From: CFX2 sp014338005
GTDB taxonomy: Bacteria; Chloroflexota; Anaerolineae; Aggregatilineales; Phototrophicaceae
Reading direction: 5' to 3'
Length of the DNA: 64,000 bases
Assembly (NCBI GenBank): GCA_030263555.1
Contig: SZPE01000001.1
Span: forward strand, 1 to 64,000
In this document: positions 17,636-27,600 of the stretch, piece by piece
Numbering within the stretch: position 1 is the first letter of the stretch
How the letters are laid out: each line of letters begins with the position of its first letter
The notes under the pieces: generated by a model
Seen by the model: the letters and a program-made list of their open reading frames with translations, nothing else
What the model was told of the DNA's origin: nothing
Databases searched by the model: none
Made by a program: the position numbers and the translations under genes

Positions 17636-18619
17636 ATGTCTACCAACGTACATCGGCAGGATTTTTCACCATCACAACCATCTATAGACGAGGGGTATTG
17701 GTCGGCATTACTGAACGAGGGGGAATATGCTGAACCCGTCCGCCTGGCCGCCGAGTCCGAGGACGAAATCCTCGCCGAAACACCATACCACTTCAATGGG
17801 CATCATGCCAGCGGAAGCATAATCGAAGCCGATTGGTTAGAGATGCAGCGCATCATGGACTGTGATGAGGTCGTTGAGCTGCCGGTCGTCGGCTACAATC
17901 GCGGCGGCCTGCTGGTGGAGTGGCGCAGCCTGCACGGTTTTGTGCCAGCCAGCCAGCTCACCGAGTTCCCGGTTAATGCCAGCAGTCTCACACGCCGCAA
18001 GGCGCTCACTTCCTGGATCGGGCAGAAGCTCCTGCTTCGCGTTATCGAACTGAATGCGGAACAAAATCGTTTGATTCTATCCGAACGCGCCGCCCACGTC
18101 CGGCCTGGCGAGCGCGCCGAAATTCTGCGCCGCCTACGCCCCGGCGACTGCATAAGCGGTTCGGTCACTAATCTGTGCGATTTTGGCGCTTTTATTGACC
18201 TGGGCGGCCTGGAGGGACTCATCCATATCAGCGAATTAAGCTGGGGACGGGTCGGCCATCCGTCAGAAATGCTCCAGCGGGGAGAGATAGTGAACGTTCA
18301 CGTGCTGGACGTAGACCGCGAAGCCGGGCGCATCGCCTTAAGCCTCAAACGCCTGTACCCGGACCCCTGGAAAACGGTCGGCGAACGCTACCACGTCGGC
18401 CAGATCGTCGTCGGCACAATCACCAACGTGGTGGATTTTGGCGCGTTTGCCTGCATCGAAGAAGGTCTTGAAGGGCTGATTCACGTCTCGGAACTGGCGG
18501 AAGGGCATTTTCTCCATCCCCGGAATGTGGTGAATGAGGGCCAGCAGGTCGAGGCGCGCATCCTCAGCATTGACAGCCAGGCGCGCCGCCTGGGCTTAAG
18601 CCTGCGTCTCAAAGAGTAA
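17636..18619 (+). CDS. S1 RNA-binding domain protein (ribosomal protein S1-like)
   Basis: The 327-residue product contains three S1 domains: a divergent first one (about 65-150: LVEWRSLHGFVPASQL), and two typical ones (about 168-242: ISGSVTNLCDFGAFIDLGGL, and 252-325: VVGTITNVVDFGAFACIEEG). Both typical copies carry the family's LEGLIH-I/V-SEL motif. S1 family proteins bind mRNA on the 30S subunit; S1 with three to four domains is usual for Gram-positive-like lineages. ATG 17636 has GAGG eight bases upstream. The gene is monocistronic, bounded by an extended -10 promoter and a rho-independent terminator. Calling it the genome's rpsA would need a genome-wide view. Confidence 0.85.
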   Translation: MSTNVHRQDFSPSQPSIDEGYWSALLNEGEYAEPVRLAAESEDEILAETPYHFNGHHASGSIIEADWLEMQRIMDCDEVVELPVVGYNRGGLLVEWRSLHGFVPASQLTEFPVNASSLTRRKALTSWIGQKLLLRVIELNAEQNRLILSERAAHVRPGERAEILRRLRPGDCISGSVTNLCDFGAFIDLGGLEGLIHISELSWGRVGHPSEMLQRGEIVNVHVLDVDREAGRIALSLKRLYPDPWKTVGERYHVGQIVVGTITNVVDFGAFACIEEGLEGLIHVSELAEGHFLHPRNVVNEGQQVEARILSIDSQARRLGLSLRLKE

Positions 18620-18721
18620 ACGCCGGCGCCAACAGGCAGTTGGATTGGGTTCAGCTATGAGTCATCCCAGACAGGAAACTTAAGCTCCTTATCTGGCGGG
18701 TTTACGCGGATAGACACTAAG

Positions 18722-18754
18722 CACAAAGCCGGGATTTTCCCGGCCTTGTGTTTT
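18722..18754 (+). terminator. Rho-independent terminator after the S1 gene
   Basis: A 13-bp stem (CACAAAGCCGGGA with TCCCGGCCTTGTG, one mismatch) with a TTT loop is followed directly by TTTT. Confidence 0.85.
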
Positions 18755-18793
18755 CTCATACGAATAAACCGGGCAAACCGGCCAAAACCTGCA

Positions 18794-18799
18794 TATAAT
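18794..18799 (+). promoter_or_regulatory. -10 hexamer of ftsK
   Basis: A perfect TATAAT sits 33 nt before the ATG at 18833, downstream of the S1 terminator. The -35 region is weak. Confidence 0.45.
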
Positions 18800-18832
18800 A
18801 GAACCATTGTTTGCGGTGTTGATCTGAGGCTT

Positions 18833-21346
18833 ATGGCTCAACAGAAATCCGCCCGGAAGCAGCCGGATAAACCACAGCAGAAAAAAGAGACGCCGCCGCC
18901 CCCGACGCCCAAAACAGAACGGTTTACCGTTAAGCCGGAATTCTGGGAGTCGCTGTTCGACAGCCTGCCGCCCTGGGGCGACGAAATCGCGGCCATCGTG
19001 CTGATCGTCTTCGGCATTGTCTCGTTTCTGTCGCTGTTTAATCTGGCGTCGGATGCCACCATTTCGAGAGCCTGGTCAAACGCGCTGACCGGATTGTTCG
19101 GCTACGGCAGCGTGGTCGTCTCCGGCGGCATCCTGGGGCTGGGCGTAGTCATCCTGCTGCCCAAACTGAATATCACGGTGAAGTTCCCGGCGCGCCGCAT
19201 CCTGGCGCTCGAAATCGCGTTTTTGTCCCTGCTGGCGATTCTGCATCTGGCATATGGCGACCCGGAACTGCGCGCGCTGGCGCGGGCCGGACAGGGCGGC
19301 GGTTACGTCGGCTGGGCGCTCAGCCAGCTCATCGCCGGGCTGCTGGGTTCGGCAACCGCGCTGATTTTTTACGGCGGGCTGTTCGTTTTTAGCATAGGTG
19401 TCGTCCTGGGGATGCGCCGCGCCCATATCCAGAAGGTGCTGCAAGCCGGCGACCGCGTTTTGCAGAACTTTGCGGCGCGTATGGCCGAACCGCCGCGCCG
19501 CCGAAAGCCTGCCGCCACGCCCCAACCGCAAGCGCCTTCGCCTGAAGCCGCCCTTCCCCCCACACGCCGCGCTACCAGCAGCATGATCGTGCGCGTCCGC
19601 TTCGACCCATCCAGCATTCCGCCTTCGGCGCGCGCCGGGGCCGCGCCCAAAGAACCGCCGCCGGGCGAGAGCGTCCTCGCGCCGCGAACCGACCGCCTGG
19701 AGATGAGTTTTAACGCCATTGGCACGTTCAAAGGCAAAAAACTTAAGGGTTTGCAGCAGGTCGAACGACCAGATGGGCGTATCAAACGCTATTTCACCGT
19801 CGCCGATATGAAAGAAGTCAAACGTATTGTCAAGCGCGACCCCCACCTGCCGCCGCTGGAACTGCTGCGCGATATCGAACTGAACATGCCCGACGAACAG
19901 GAGATCAATACCAACGTCGTGCTGATCGAAAATACGCTGCTGGAATTTGATATTGACGTGGACGTGGTTGAGGTCAAAGTCGGGCCTACCGTTACGCAGT
20001 ACGCCGTCCAGCCGTTTAAGGAAACCACCACCGGCGAAGGCGAGACGGTGCTTCAGCGCACCCGCGTCAGCCGGATCGCATCGCTTTCCGGCGACCTGGC
20101 GCTGGCGCTTTCGGCCAAACGCCTGCGTATCGAAGCGCCCGTACCCGGCCACAGCTACGTTGGCATCGAAGTGCCGAACCGCAACCCCAGCATCGTCGCC
20201 CTGCGTTCGGTCTACGAAAGCAAAATCTTCCAGGATCAACTGGCAAAAGCCCGGTCGCCGCTGTACGTGCCGCTGGGACGCGACGTATCCGGCGCGCCGC
20301 TGAGCGTTGACCTGGCGCAGATGCCGCATCTGCTCATCGCCGGCACGACCGGCTCCGGCAAATCGGTTTGTATCGCCGCCCTGACGGCGGCGCTGGTGCT
20401 GAACAATACGCCGGACAAGATCAAACTTATCATGCTCGACCCCAAAATGGTCGAACTGAGCCGTTTTAACGGCCTGCCGCACCTGCTTGGCCCGGTAGAA
20501 ACCGACCAGGAGCGCATCATCGGCGTGCTGCGCTGGTGTACCCGCGAGATGGACAGACGCTACAAGCTGCTGGAGGAATACGCCGCCCGCAACATCGAAA
20601 TTTACAACTCGCGCCTCAGCCGCCGCCAAAAGGACGAATACCTGCCCTATATCGTCATCATGATTGACGAAATCGGCGACCTGATGCTTTCCCGCCCGGA
20701 AGAAACCGAAAAAACCATCACGCGCATCGCGCAGATGGCGCGCGCCGTCGGGATGCACCTGGTCGTCGCCACGCAGCGCCCCAGCGTGGATGTCATCACC
20801 GGCCTCATTAAAGCCAACTTCCCCTCCCGCATCTCTTTCGCTGTCGCGTCCAGCGTGGACTCCCGCGTCATCCTGGATTCCATCGGCGCGGAGAACCTGC
20901 TTGGTAAAGGCGATATGCTCTATCTGGCCTCAGACGCCGCCGGCCCGCGCCGTTTGCAGGGCTGTTACGTCTCTGACGACGAAGTGCGGTCGCTGGTTAA
21001 TCATTGGAAGGACTGGCACGAAGAACAGATCGCCAAAGGCAGGCTGGACGAAATCGGCATCGGCCCCTGGGAGCGCGGCCTTACCCGGCGCGAATTCCTG
21101 GCCGAAACCGACCCCATGCTGGAACAGGCTATCCAGTTGGTGATCGCCGAAGGCGAGGCATCCGCCTCGTTAATCCAGCGGCGGCTGGGACTGGGCTACC
21201 CGCGCGCCGCCCGCATCATGGATTTATTGTTTGAACTGGGTGTGGTCGGCGAAGCCGAAGCTGGAGGCCGCACCCGCCGGGTGCTGATTAAACCCGGCCA
21301 GGACCCCTTCAAAGAGATTATGGAAAAGCGCGTTAAAGGGAAATAA
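18833..21346 (+). CDS. ftsK: DNA translocase FtsK/SpoIIIE
   Basis: The 837-residue protein starts at ATG 18833 with GAGG just upstream; longer upstream codons run into the S1 terminator. A basic, Pro-rich N-tail precedes four to five membrane helices (about 45-195). A linker rich in Pro/Arg (about 215-275) leads to the motor. The motor has Walker A GTTGSGKSV (about 503-511), LIMLDPKMVELS, Walker B IVIMIDEIGDLML (about 605-617) and the ATQRPS motif. The C-terminal gamma winged helix (about 762-830) contains ASLIQRRLGLGYPRAARIMD. FtsK pumps DNA through the septum and activates chromosome dimer resolution. Confidence 0.95.
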   Translation: MAQQKSARKQPDKPQQKKETPPPPTPKTERFTVKPEFWESLFDSLPPWGDEIAAIVLIVFGIVSFLSLFNLASDATISRAWSNALTGLFGYGSVVVSGGILGLGVVILLPKLNITVKFPARRILALEIAFLSLLAILHLAYGDPELRALARAGQGGGYVGWALSQLIAGLLGSATALIFYGGLFVFSIGVVLGMRRAHIQKVLQAGDRVLQNFAARMAEPPRRRKPAATPQPQAPSPEAALPPTRRATSSMIVRVRFDPSSIPPSARAGAAPKEPPPGESVLAPRTDRLEMSFNAIGTFKGKKLKGLQQVERPDGRIKRYFTVADMKEVKRIVKRDPHLPPLELLRDIELNMPDEQEINTNVVLIENTLLEFDIDVDVVEVKVGPTVTQYAVQPFKETTTGEGETVLQRTRVSRIASLSGDLALALSAKRLRIEAPVPGHSYVGIEVPNRNPSIVALRSVYESKIFQDQLAKARSPLYVPLGRDVSGAPLSVDLAQMPHLLIAGTTGSGKSVCIAALTAALVLNNTPDKIKLIMLDPKMVELSRFNGLPHLLGPVETDQERIIGVLRWCTREMDRRYKLLEEYAARNIEIYNSRLSRRQKDEYLPYIVIMIDEIGDLMLSRPEETEKTITRIAQMARAVGMHLVVATQRPSVDVITGLIKANFPSRISFAVASSVDSRVILDSIGAENLLGKGDMLYLASDAAGPRRLQGCYVSDDEVRSLVNHWKDWHEEQIAKGRLDEIGIGPWERGLTRREFLAETDPMLEQAIQLVIAEGEASASLIQRRLGLGYPRAARIMDLLFELGVVGEAEAGGRTRRVLIKPGQDPFKEIMEKRVKGK

Positions 21347-21364
21347 CCCCTCCCCTCGCGCCGC

Positions 21365-22132
21365 CTAACCTTCCCGGCAGCGCGCCGCCACCTGTCGCAT
21401 CAACGCCAGCGTTTCCGGCAGGTCATCCTGGCTGATGTTCCAGTCCAGCGCCCGCTTCACCAGCGCCGCCGGTCGCTCGTGCAGCCCCCCCTGCGCCCAA
21501 CGCGCCGCCGCCAGCTTCGAGACAATCGTACCGTGCTGAAGCGTATACAGAATCCGGCACATCGTCAGGATGGCATAGGTGTGGTAGCCGTCATGGCGCA
21601 GTTGAACGGGGTCTTCCAGCATCGGCGTCCACCATTCCTGTACTATGTCCAGCACCGCCCACCGCAGTTCCGCCGGGGAAATCGGGTCAATCAACGTCTG
21701 CACCGGCGGACCGGCCACCGTTATGCCGTATTCGCGCAGGCTGTATCGCTGGATGACCCAATCGCTGTCGTGCTGGACAACCGCCAGCCGTTCACCGACT
21801 CCCCTATCTATATGAGGATGCACCGCCGCCGCCCGGTCATATCGGCGCAGCGCCGCCAGCGGAATATACGACCCCTCCAGTTCCGTCGTCCAGGCCATGC
21901 CGCTGGCGGCTATCCGGTCGTGCATGGCCGCCAGCGCCGAAACGGTTTCGTCCGGCAGCGTATCCGTCGTGGCGACGACAAAATCCACATCGCTGTGAAC
22001 GTTAAAGTCGCCCACCGCCAGCGAGCCGTACAGATACAGGCCGGCGAACTGTTCTTTCAGAACGGTCTGAACTTCTGCCAGCAGGACGGCCAGCAGCGCA
22101 TTCACGTCCGGGTAAGGCGTCGGCCTCAACAT
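21365..22132 (-). CDS. Nucleotidyltransferase with DUF4111 domain (AadA-like)
   Basis: The 255-residue product has the minimal nucleotidyltransferase motif LYLYGSLAVGDFNVHSDVDF (about 33-52), where GS and the two Asp residues bind metal and NTP. The C-terminal helical domain (about 145-255: LTMCRILYTLQHGTIVSKL and ALKRALD-like helices) matches DUF4111 of the AadA group. Such proteins adenylylate aminoglycosides in resistant bacteria, but environmental homologues often have unknown substrates, so no resistance phenotype is claimed. It is 12 nt downstream of the SRAP gene on the same strand and is probably cotranscribed with it. Confidence 0.75.
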   Translation of the reverse strand: MLRPTPYPDVNALLAVLLAEVQTVLKEQFAGLYLYGSLAVGDFNVHSDVDFVVATTDTLPDETVSALAAMHDRIAASGMAWTTELEGSYIPLAALRRYDRAAAVHPHIDRGVGERLAVVQHDSDWVIQRYSLREYGITVAGPPVQTLIDPISPAELRWAVLDIVQEWWTPMLEDPVQLRHDGYHTYAILTMCRILYTLQHGTIVSKLAAARWAQGGLHERPAALVKRALDWNISQDDLPETLALMRQVAARCREG

Positions 22133-22144
22133 GGTTCTTGCGCT

Positions 22145-22810
22145 TTACGCCACCGGGCGGATGCAGTCCGGCGTGTCGTTGCCGGGGCGGTTGACCATCT
22201 TCGAGACTTCGTAAGCGCGCATCGGCGCGGGGTCGTAGGGTTTCATCAGGGCTTGCAGCGCCGCCGACGGCGGTTCGTCGGGCGACAGCCATAGGTCGTA
22301 ATCGTCGCGCCGCAGAATGACCGGCATCCGGTTATGAATCGGCTGCATGAAGTCGTTGGCGTCGGTGGTTAAAATCGTGCAGGTTCGCACTTCATCCCCC
22401 TCCGGGCTGTGCCAGACTTCCCACAGCCCGGCCATGCCGAACAATTCGCGCTCGCCCAGGTGGATGAACAGCGGCGCTTTGCCGCCGTTGCGCGCCTGCC
22501 ACTCGTAAAAACCGTCCGCCGGGATGATGCAGCGCCGCCGTTTAAAAGCCGCTCGAAAGGCCGGCTTTTCCGCCGCCGATTCGGAACGCGCGTTAATCAT
22601 GCGGCTGCCGATGGACGGGTCTTTCGCCCAAGATGGAATCAGCCCCCATTGATAAAAGGTCAGCTCCTGCGGCTTCTCGTTGGTCACAATCGCCACCGGC
22701 TGTGTCGGCGCGATGTTATAACGCGGCGGCAGCGAAGCCGGCAGGTTATCCAGGCCAAAGGCCGTCTGAATGGTATCCAGGCTGGAGGTCAACACAAATC
22801 GTCCGCACAT
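22145..22810 (-). CDS. SRAP / HMCES-YedK abasic-site DNA-protein crosslink protein
   Basis: The 221-residue product begins MCGRFVL, exposing the catalytic Cys2 after Met removal. It contains PRYNIAPTQPVAIV, MINARSESAAEKPAF (catalytic Glu in the second motif), RRCIIPADGFYEW and the late HNRMPVIL (catalytic His). All four hallmarks of the SRAP family are present. The protein makes a thiazolidine crosslink with abasic sites in single-stranded DNA, shielding them during replication. An extended -10 site lies about 55 nt upstream. The full length and motifs make the call firm. Confidence 0.93.
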   Translation of the reverse strand: MCGRFVLTSSLDTIQTAFGLDNLPASLPPRYNIAPTQPVAIVTNEKPQELTFYQWGLIPSWAKDPSIGSRMINARSESAAEKPAFRAAFKRRRCIIPADGFYEWQARNGGKAPLFIHLGERELFGMAGLWEVWHSPEGDEVRTCTILTTDANDFMQPIHNRMPVILRRDDYDLWLSPDEPPSAALQALMKPYDPAPMRAYEVSKMVNRPGNDTPDCIRPVA

Positions 22811-22862
22811 GGCACATTTCCCTGAAATAAAAAACGGGGATATGGTTTTTACCTACCCCCGC

Positions 22863-22871
22863 ATTATACCA
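22863..22871 (-). promoter_or_regulatory. Extended -10 promoter of the SRAP gene
   Basis: Read on the minus strand the bases are TGGTATAAT, a perfect extended -10. It starts about 60 nt upstream of the SRAP ATG. Confidence 0.6.
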
Positions 22872-22886
22872 CATTTTTAGAACAAA

Positions 22887-23141
22887 TTATCGCTTTTTAG
22901 GTGGTCGGCCCATTTCGGAAACCTGCCGCACGATTCCCAACCCGGCCAGCGCCAGGGTCACAATGTCGCCGGTCGTCATCGGGCGCGGTTTGCCGCCCCC
23001 GCCGCGCGCGTCCTCCTCGGCGGCACGCGCGTACAGATACGACGCGACCAATCCAAACAGCGCGCCGGCCAGCAGGCCGACCACATAAACGCGCGGCTTC
23101 CAGTCCGGTGTTGAACTGCCCCCAGGGGTGATTTCACTCAT
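22887..23141 (-). CDS. Small membrane protein of unknown function
   Basis: This 84-residue protein has a hydrophilic N-terminus, one transmembrane helix (about 17-38, VYVVGLLAGALFGLVASYLY) and a Gly-rich cytoplasmic-type segment. It ends with an amphipathic helix (about 58-74) and a basic KKR tail. I do not recognise a family. Its start overlaps the end of the next gene upstream (23134-23583) by 8 nt, so the two are translated as a pair. Together they look like two small subunits of a membrane-associated complex, but nothing shows the function. Confidence 0.6.
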   Translation of the reverse strand: MSEITPGGSSTPDWKPRVYVVGLLAGALFGLVASYLYARAAEEDARGGGGKPRPMTTGDIVTLALAGLGIVRQVSEMGRPPKKR

Positions 23142-23583
23142 CCTGCTCGTCCTTTTCTGACGGTAATGCCGGGTTATCGAACACGCCCAGCAGTTTATCG
23201 AAAAATGCGAACTTCACACTCAAATCAACGGTCGCCTGGTTGATCTTCTCCGTAACGCCCTGCGTATTTTCCAGCGCGCGCTCCGTCAGCCGTTCGACGC
23301 GCGCCAGGCCGCTGCCGGTTTTGTGATGCAAAACCCCCAGGCCGGCTACCGCCGCAGCCATACCAACAGCGACCGGAAACAGGCACAGCGCCACCGGACA
23401 CAAAAAACAGATCATCAGCAGCCAATCGGCAACCAGCGAAACCTGAAGCCGCTTGGGCAGCAGCACAACCGCCACGACGCCCACCAGTACCAGGACAAGA
23501 CCGCCCGCGAATGGTAAGATGATGTGCAGCCGCATTTCGCGGCGGTGCGCGCGTTCCACCAGTGTTTGCCGGTCAGGTGCCAT
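23134..23583 (-). CDS. Two-helix membrane protein of unknown function
   Basis: The 149-residue protein starts at MAPDRQTLV (ATG 23583); the longer upstream frame is antisense to the neighbour and is not used. It has two transmembrane helices (about 21-43 and 49-78, with a Cys-rich LLMICFLCPVALCLFPVAVG). An amphipathic region (about 85-125: VERLTERALENTQGVTEKI) could form a coiled coil. The family was not recognised. A TACAAT -10 box lies on the minus strand at 23610-23615. It overlaps the 84-residue protein gene, with which it probably works. Confidence 0.6.
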   Translation of the reverse strand: MAPDRQTLVERAHRREMRLHIILPFAGGLVLVLVGVVAVVLLPKRLQVSLVADWLLMICFLCPVALCLFPVAVGMAAAVAGLGVLHHKTGSGLARVERLTERALENTQGVTEKINQATVDLSVKFAFFDKLLGVFDNPALPSEKDEQDE

Positions 23584-23665
23584 GTGCACTCCATTTGGGA
23601 TACAGTGAAATTGTACCTCGGAAAATGACGCCGGCCAAATCAACCGCGCCGGAGAAAGAGCCGAT

Positions 23666-24331
23666 ATGTTAAACGACAATATTCCGATCAAACAGCGCCT
23701 GCATATCACCTTTGGAAAGTTCGAGGCGCTCAAATACACCAGCAACCTGGACGTTGCCAAACTGTGGGAACGGGTGCTGCGCCGCGCCGACCTGCCGATT
23801 TTATATTCCGAAGGTTTTAACATCCGCCCGCGTATCGCGCTGGCTTCCGCGCTGCCCCTGGGCATTTCCAGCGAATGCGAAATCCTGGATGTCTCGCTCA
23901 AAGAACCCATCCCGCTGGATGGCCTGGCGGAACGTCTGGCCGCCGTCAGCCCGCCGGGGCTGCGTATTATCAAGATCGTCCAGGTTCCGGTTCGCGCCCC
24001 GGCTTTGCAAACGCTGGTTCGCAGCGCGGAGTACCGCATCCGCTTCGAGGACGGCCTCAGCCCGGAGCTGATCGCGGCGCGCATCCGGGCGCTTTTGCAG
24101 GCCGGCAGCCTGGATACCCGGCGCGAACGCAAGGGCAAAATCACCACCGTTGACCTGCGTCCGCTGATTTACGACCTGCGCGTGGACGAAAACGGCGACC
24201 TGCTGGCGCATCTGGCTGTCGGCGACCGGGGCAACCTGCGCCCCGATGAACTGCTGGAAGCGATGAACCTGGCCGACCAGTTCGTTTCTGTTCACCGCTT
24301 CCGCCTGCATCTGGCCGAAGCCAACCCATAA
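23666..24331 (+). CDS. DUF2344 / TIGR03936 radical-SAM-associated protein
   Basis: The 221-residue product opens with KQRLHITFGKFEALKYTS and continues with DLPILYSEGFNIRPRIALA and PLGISSECEILDV, the hallmarks of DUF2344. In most genomes this domain is fused to, or encoded next to, the TIGR03960 radical-SAM protein. Here that partner is at 40591-42516, about 16 kb away and separated by the giant subtilase gene. The biochemical role of the pair is not established. The ATG at 23666 has GGAGA upstream. The stop abuts a MITE-like repeat. Confidence 0.85.
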   Translation: MLNDNIPIKQRLHITFGKFEALKYTSNLDVAKLWERVLRRADLPILYSEGFNIRPRIALASALPLGISSECEILDVSLKEPIPLDGLAERLAAVSPPGLRIIKIVQVPVRAPALQTLVRSAEYRIRFEDGLSPELIAARIRALLQAGSLDTRRERKGKITTVDLRPLIYDLRVDENGDLLAHLAVGDRGNLRPDELLEAMNLADQFVSVHRFRLHLAEANP

Positions 24332-24332
24332 A

Positions 24333-24480
24333 TTCAGTAGATCACGAAATGATGTGTATCACCCGCTGTTCAACAAATCATCCCCCCCCAGCCTCCCCCG
24401 AATTCGGGGGAGGAGTCGCGCTCTGCGCGGCGGAGGGGGTCAAAAAAGATAATACACAAATGAATCCGTGATCTGCTGAA
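24333..24480. mobile_element. MITE-like element with terminal inverted repeats
   Basis: The left end TTCAGTAGATCACGAAATGA (from 24333) and the complement of the right end, TTCAGCAGATCACGGATTCA (from 24480), form imperfect inverted repeats of about 27-29 bp. Inside is a perfect 22-bp palindrome (24392-24413, half-site CCTCCCCCGAA) and further GC-rich complementarity to about 24440. The 148-bp unit has no ORF. It could be a transposase-dependent MITE or a repetitive terminator-like palindrome. It starts one base after the DUF2344 stop codon. Confidence 0.6.
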
Positions 24481-24634
24481 ATTAACAGAATCTTGACAAA
24501 TCACCCGTAACATCACCCAAAATTGAGCGGTAGTTAAGATGTCCGATTATGCCAATGGTGCTATAGGCCGGCGGCAGGGCATCATCTACACTGGATTTAT
24601 TCCTGCGCTATACGCAGCATTTCGGAGGCAGGGT
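24481..24634 (+). promoter_or_regulatory. Upstream region of the giant subtilase gene
   Basis: A TTGACA (24493-24498) is visible, but no convincing -10 lies at the right spacing. A GGAGG ribosome site (24624-24628) sits six bases before the chosen ATG. A longer in-frame start at 24539 lacks a ribosome site and would put about 32 residues ahead of the signal peptide. Confidence 0.35.
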
Positions 24635-27600
24635 ATGACTACCAACCGTAAACGCTTGTTAACAACCCTCATAACGGGTTTAACGGTTTTTTCGATGGTT
24701 TTTAATCTGGCGCTCCCGGTCGCCCTTTTTATAGATACGGCCCGCGCCCAGGAAACGACCGAAGAACCCGCAGCCGAAATGCCGGCTGAAACGCCCACAC
24801 CGGAGGTCACGGCGGTCGTCACCGACGAGCCGCCGCCGCCCCCTGCCCCGGAACTCACATCCGAACCACCGCCCCCAATCACCGAAGAACCCACGCTTCC
24901 GCCCGCCCCGGCGGATGTTCTGTTCCAGGAAAATTTCCAGGACGGCGATACCGCCGGCTGGCTGCTGTCCGCCGGTTGGTCAATCGTCAGCCTGGGCGAT
25001 AATCTGTTTTTGACCACTGTCGAGGACAACCAGACGGCCACAATTGCCGACATCACCCCGGCGGATTTTGCGCTTTCGGCCCGCCTGCGGATTGAGGCCG
25101 GGCAGCCGGCGCATGTGGCGTTCCGGGCCGGCAGCGAAAGTTACACGCTGGTGCTGGACGCCGCCGGGAACGTCAGCCTCTACCGGGGCGCGCTGCCGGT
25201 CGCCCAGGGCGCGCCCATGCCCCCCCTGCCGGAAGGCACGCCCGCCCTCTGGCACACGCTCAATGTGCAGGTATACGGCGCGCTGATGGCGATCACCGTC
25301 AACGGCACGCCGCAGATCGTTTATACCGACCCCGCGCCGCTGGCGGCGGGTTACATCGTGTTCAGCGCCCCAACCGGCGGCGTCAGTCTGGACGAAATCA
25401 TCGTCCGCCCGCAGGTCGAGCCGTTCGAGCCGCCGGTGATTATCCCGCCGACGGCAGCGCCCCCGGTTGAGCCAACGCCGGAAATCACGCCGGAAGCTAC
25501 CGACGAACCGGAGATCACCCCCGAAGCGACCGACGAGCCGGAGCTTACGCCAGAAGCCACGCCGGAAGCTGCCGACGAACCGGAAATCACCCCCGAAGCG
25601 ACCGACGAGCCGGAAGTCACCCCTGAACCTGAAACTATCGAACAGCCTGTTCTCAGCGCCGATTTTGAGGCCGAAGCGCCCGGTTGGGCCTTCAGCGAGG
25701 GCGCGAGCATCGTGCAGGAAAGCGACACCAACCGCGCGCTGCTGATGTCGGCGGGCAGCACCCTGCTGCCGGCGGAGGCGCTGCATCTGGCCGATTTCCG
25801 CCTGCAAGCACGTCTGAACCTGCTCTCCGACGGCGCGGACGGCACGCCTAACGGCCTTAACATCCCCTTCCACACCGGGGATGGGCGCGGTTACGTGCTG
25901 GCGATTGACGCCGCGCAGACCGCCCTGTATCGCAGCGACGGCAGCGGCCCGGTGCTGCTGGCAAGCAGCCCGACCGCCCACGCCGCCCAGACCTGGCACG
26001 CGCTGGCGCTGGACGTTCAGGGCGGGCTGATCGTCGTGACCATCAACGAGACGGTTGAAATAAACTTCACCGACGAAACACCGCTCACCGGCGGCCAGAT
26101 CGCCTTCAGCGCCGCCGGAGCCGCGCTGCTGGACGACATCGCCATCTACGACCGCACGCCGGAAGGCGCGCTGGAAGCCGCCCCCACCCCTGTACCCATG
26201 ACGTTGAGCGAGGCCGAAAAAGCCAGGCTGTCCGGCGCGCTGCCGCTGGCTCTCGAAAGCCTGCTGAGCGGCGACGAGGCCGCCGCGCTGGAACTGGCCG
26301 CTGTTTATTACCTGCCGATGGATGAAGAAAACCGCGCGCGGGTGGTCATCTGGCCTGCCGAGGGCGCGGCTGCCGCCGAAATCGCCGCGCTGGTGGAGAT
26401 GGTCGGCGGTTCGGTGGATTACCTGAACGACGATAACGTTGAGGCGCGCCTGCCGCTGGCGGCTCTGCTGCCGCTGGCGAACGCGCCGCAGATTCAGCTC
26501 ATCACGCCCATCAGCATGGCGGTTTCCACCGGCGCGGCCTTCGCGCCGTCGGGGGACCAAAACGCCGAAGGTTTTGATGTGCTGGGCGTAAGCGACTGGC
26601 ACGCCGCCGGGTTCACCGGCAGCGGTCAGAAGATCGCCGTCATTGATACCGGCTTTAATGGACTGAGCAGCATCGCCGCCGAGGAACGCGCCTGCGTCAG
26701 CGGCACGATTCCGTCCGGCGGGTCGTCGCACGGCGTCCAGGTCGTGCAGGTGCTGTGCGACATCGCGCCGGATGCCGCCGTCACACTGTACCGGGCGGAC
26801 ACCGCAGCCGACCTGGCAACACGCATTAATTCGGCGCGCAGCGGCGGCAATCATATCATCCTGATTACGCTTGACCTGGGCGCGGATGTCAGCCCCGGCG
26901 ACGGCACCGGCGGCGGCCAGATTGACGCCGTTTACACCGCCATCACCACCGCCAAAGGCGAAGGCCGTCTGGTGATCGTCAGCGCCGGGAACAGCTTCAC
27001 CCGCTACGCCAGTTTTAATCACCCCGGCAGCAGCACCGTCCAGATTCGGGCTACCGGCAGCGACTTCGTGCGCGTGCGCTGGAACGGGGCGGGCATCACC
27101 CCCACGCTCACCGGCCCTGCTACCCCCTTTGCTGCTACCAGCACGAACGGCGGTTATTTCACCGTCCTCAACGAGGGTGACTGTTCCAACAACTTCCCGA
27201 TCACCGACGACCCCGGCACTGACCCGGTTGAAGCCGAGCGCAACTACTGCGAACTGACCCTGACGCTCACCGGCGGCAGTGGTTACGTCCAGGTGCAGGT
27301 GCAGACCGTCGTCACCCTGCCGGTGGTCTACGACATCAACGGCGACCCCGTTTTCACAGAGCGTACCGAAATCATTACCGCGCCCGGCGGCGCGGATGAA
27401 GTCAGCAGCATTGGCCGCCCCGCCGACTCCCCCAATGCCCTGACGGTGGGCGCGGTTTGCGCCGAACCGTCGCTGGGACTGCCGGTGCAGACCACCGGCT
27501 CGCGCGGGCCGATCTTCAGCGCCGGCGGCGGCGCGCCGGGAACAGCTACGCCCGACCTCCGCGCGGCTTATAAACCCGATCTGGCCGGGCCGGCGGACAT

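Noticed and set aside
19076..20758. 560-residue ORF antisense to ftsK
   Set aside because: Shadow of a firmly identified gene; composition is typical of the complement of GC-rich coding DNA and no motif is present.
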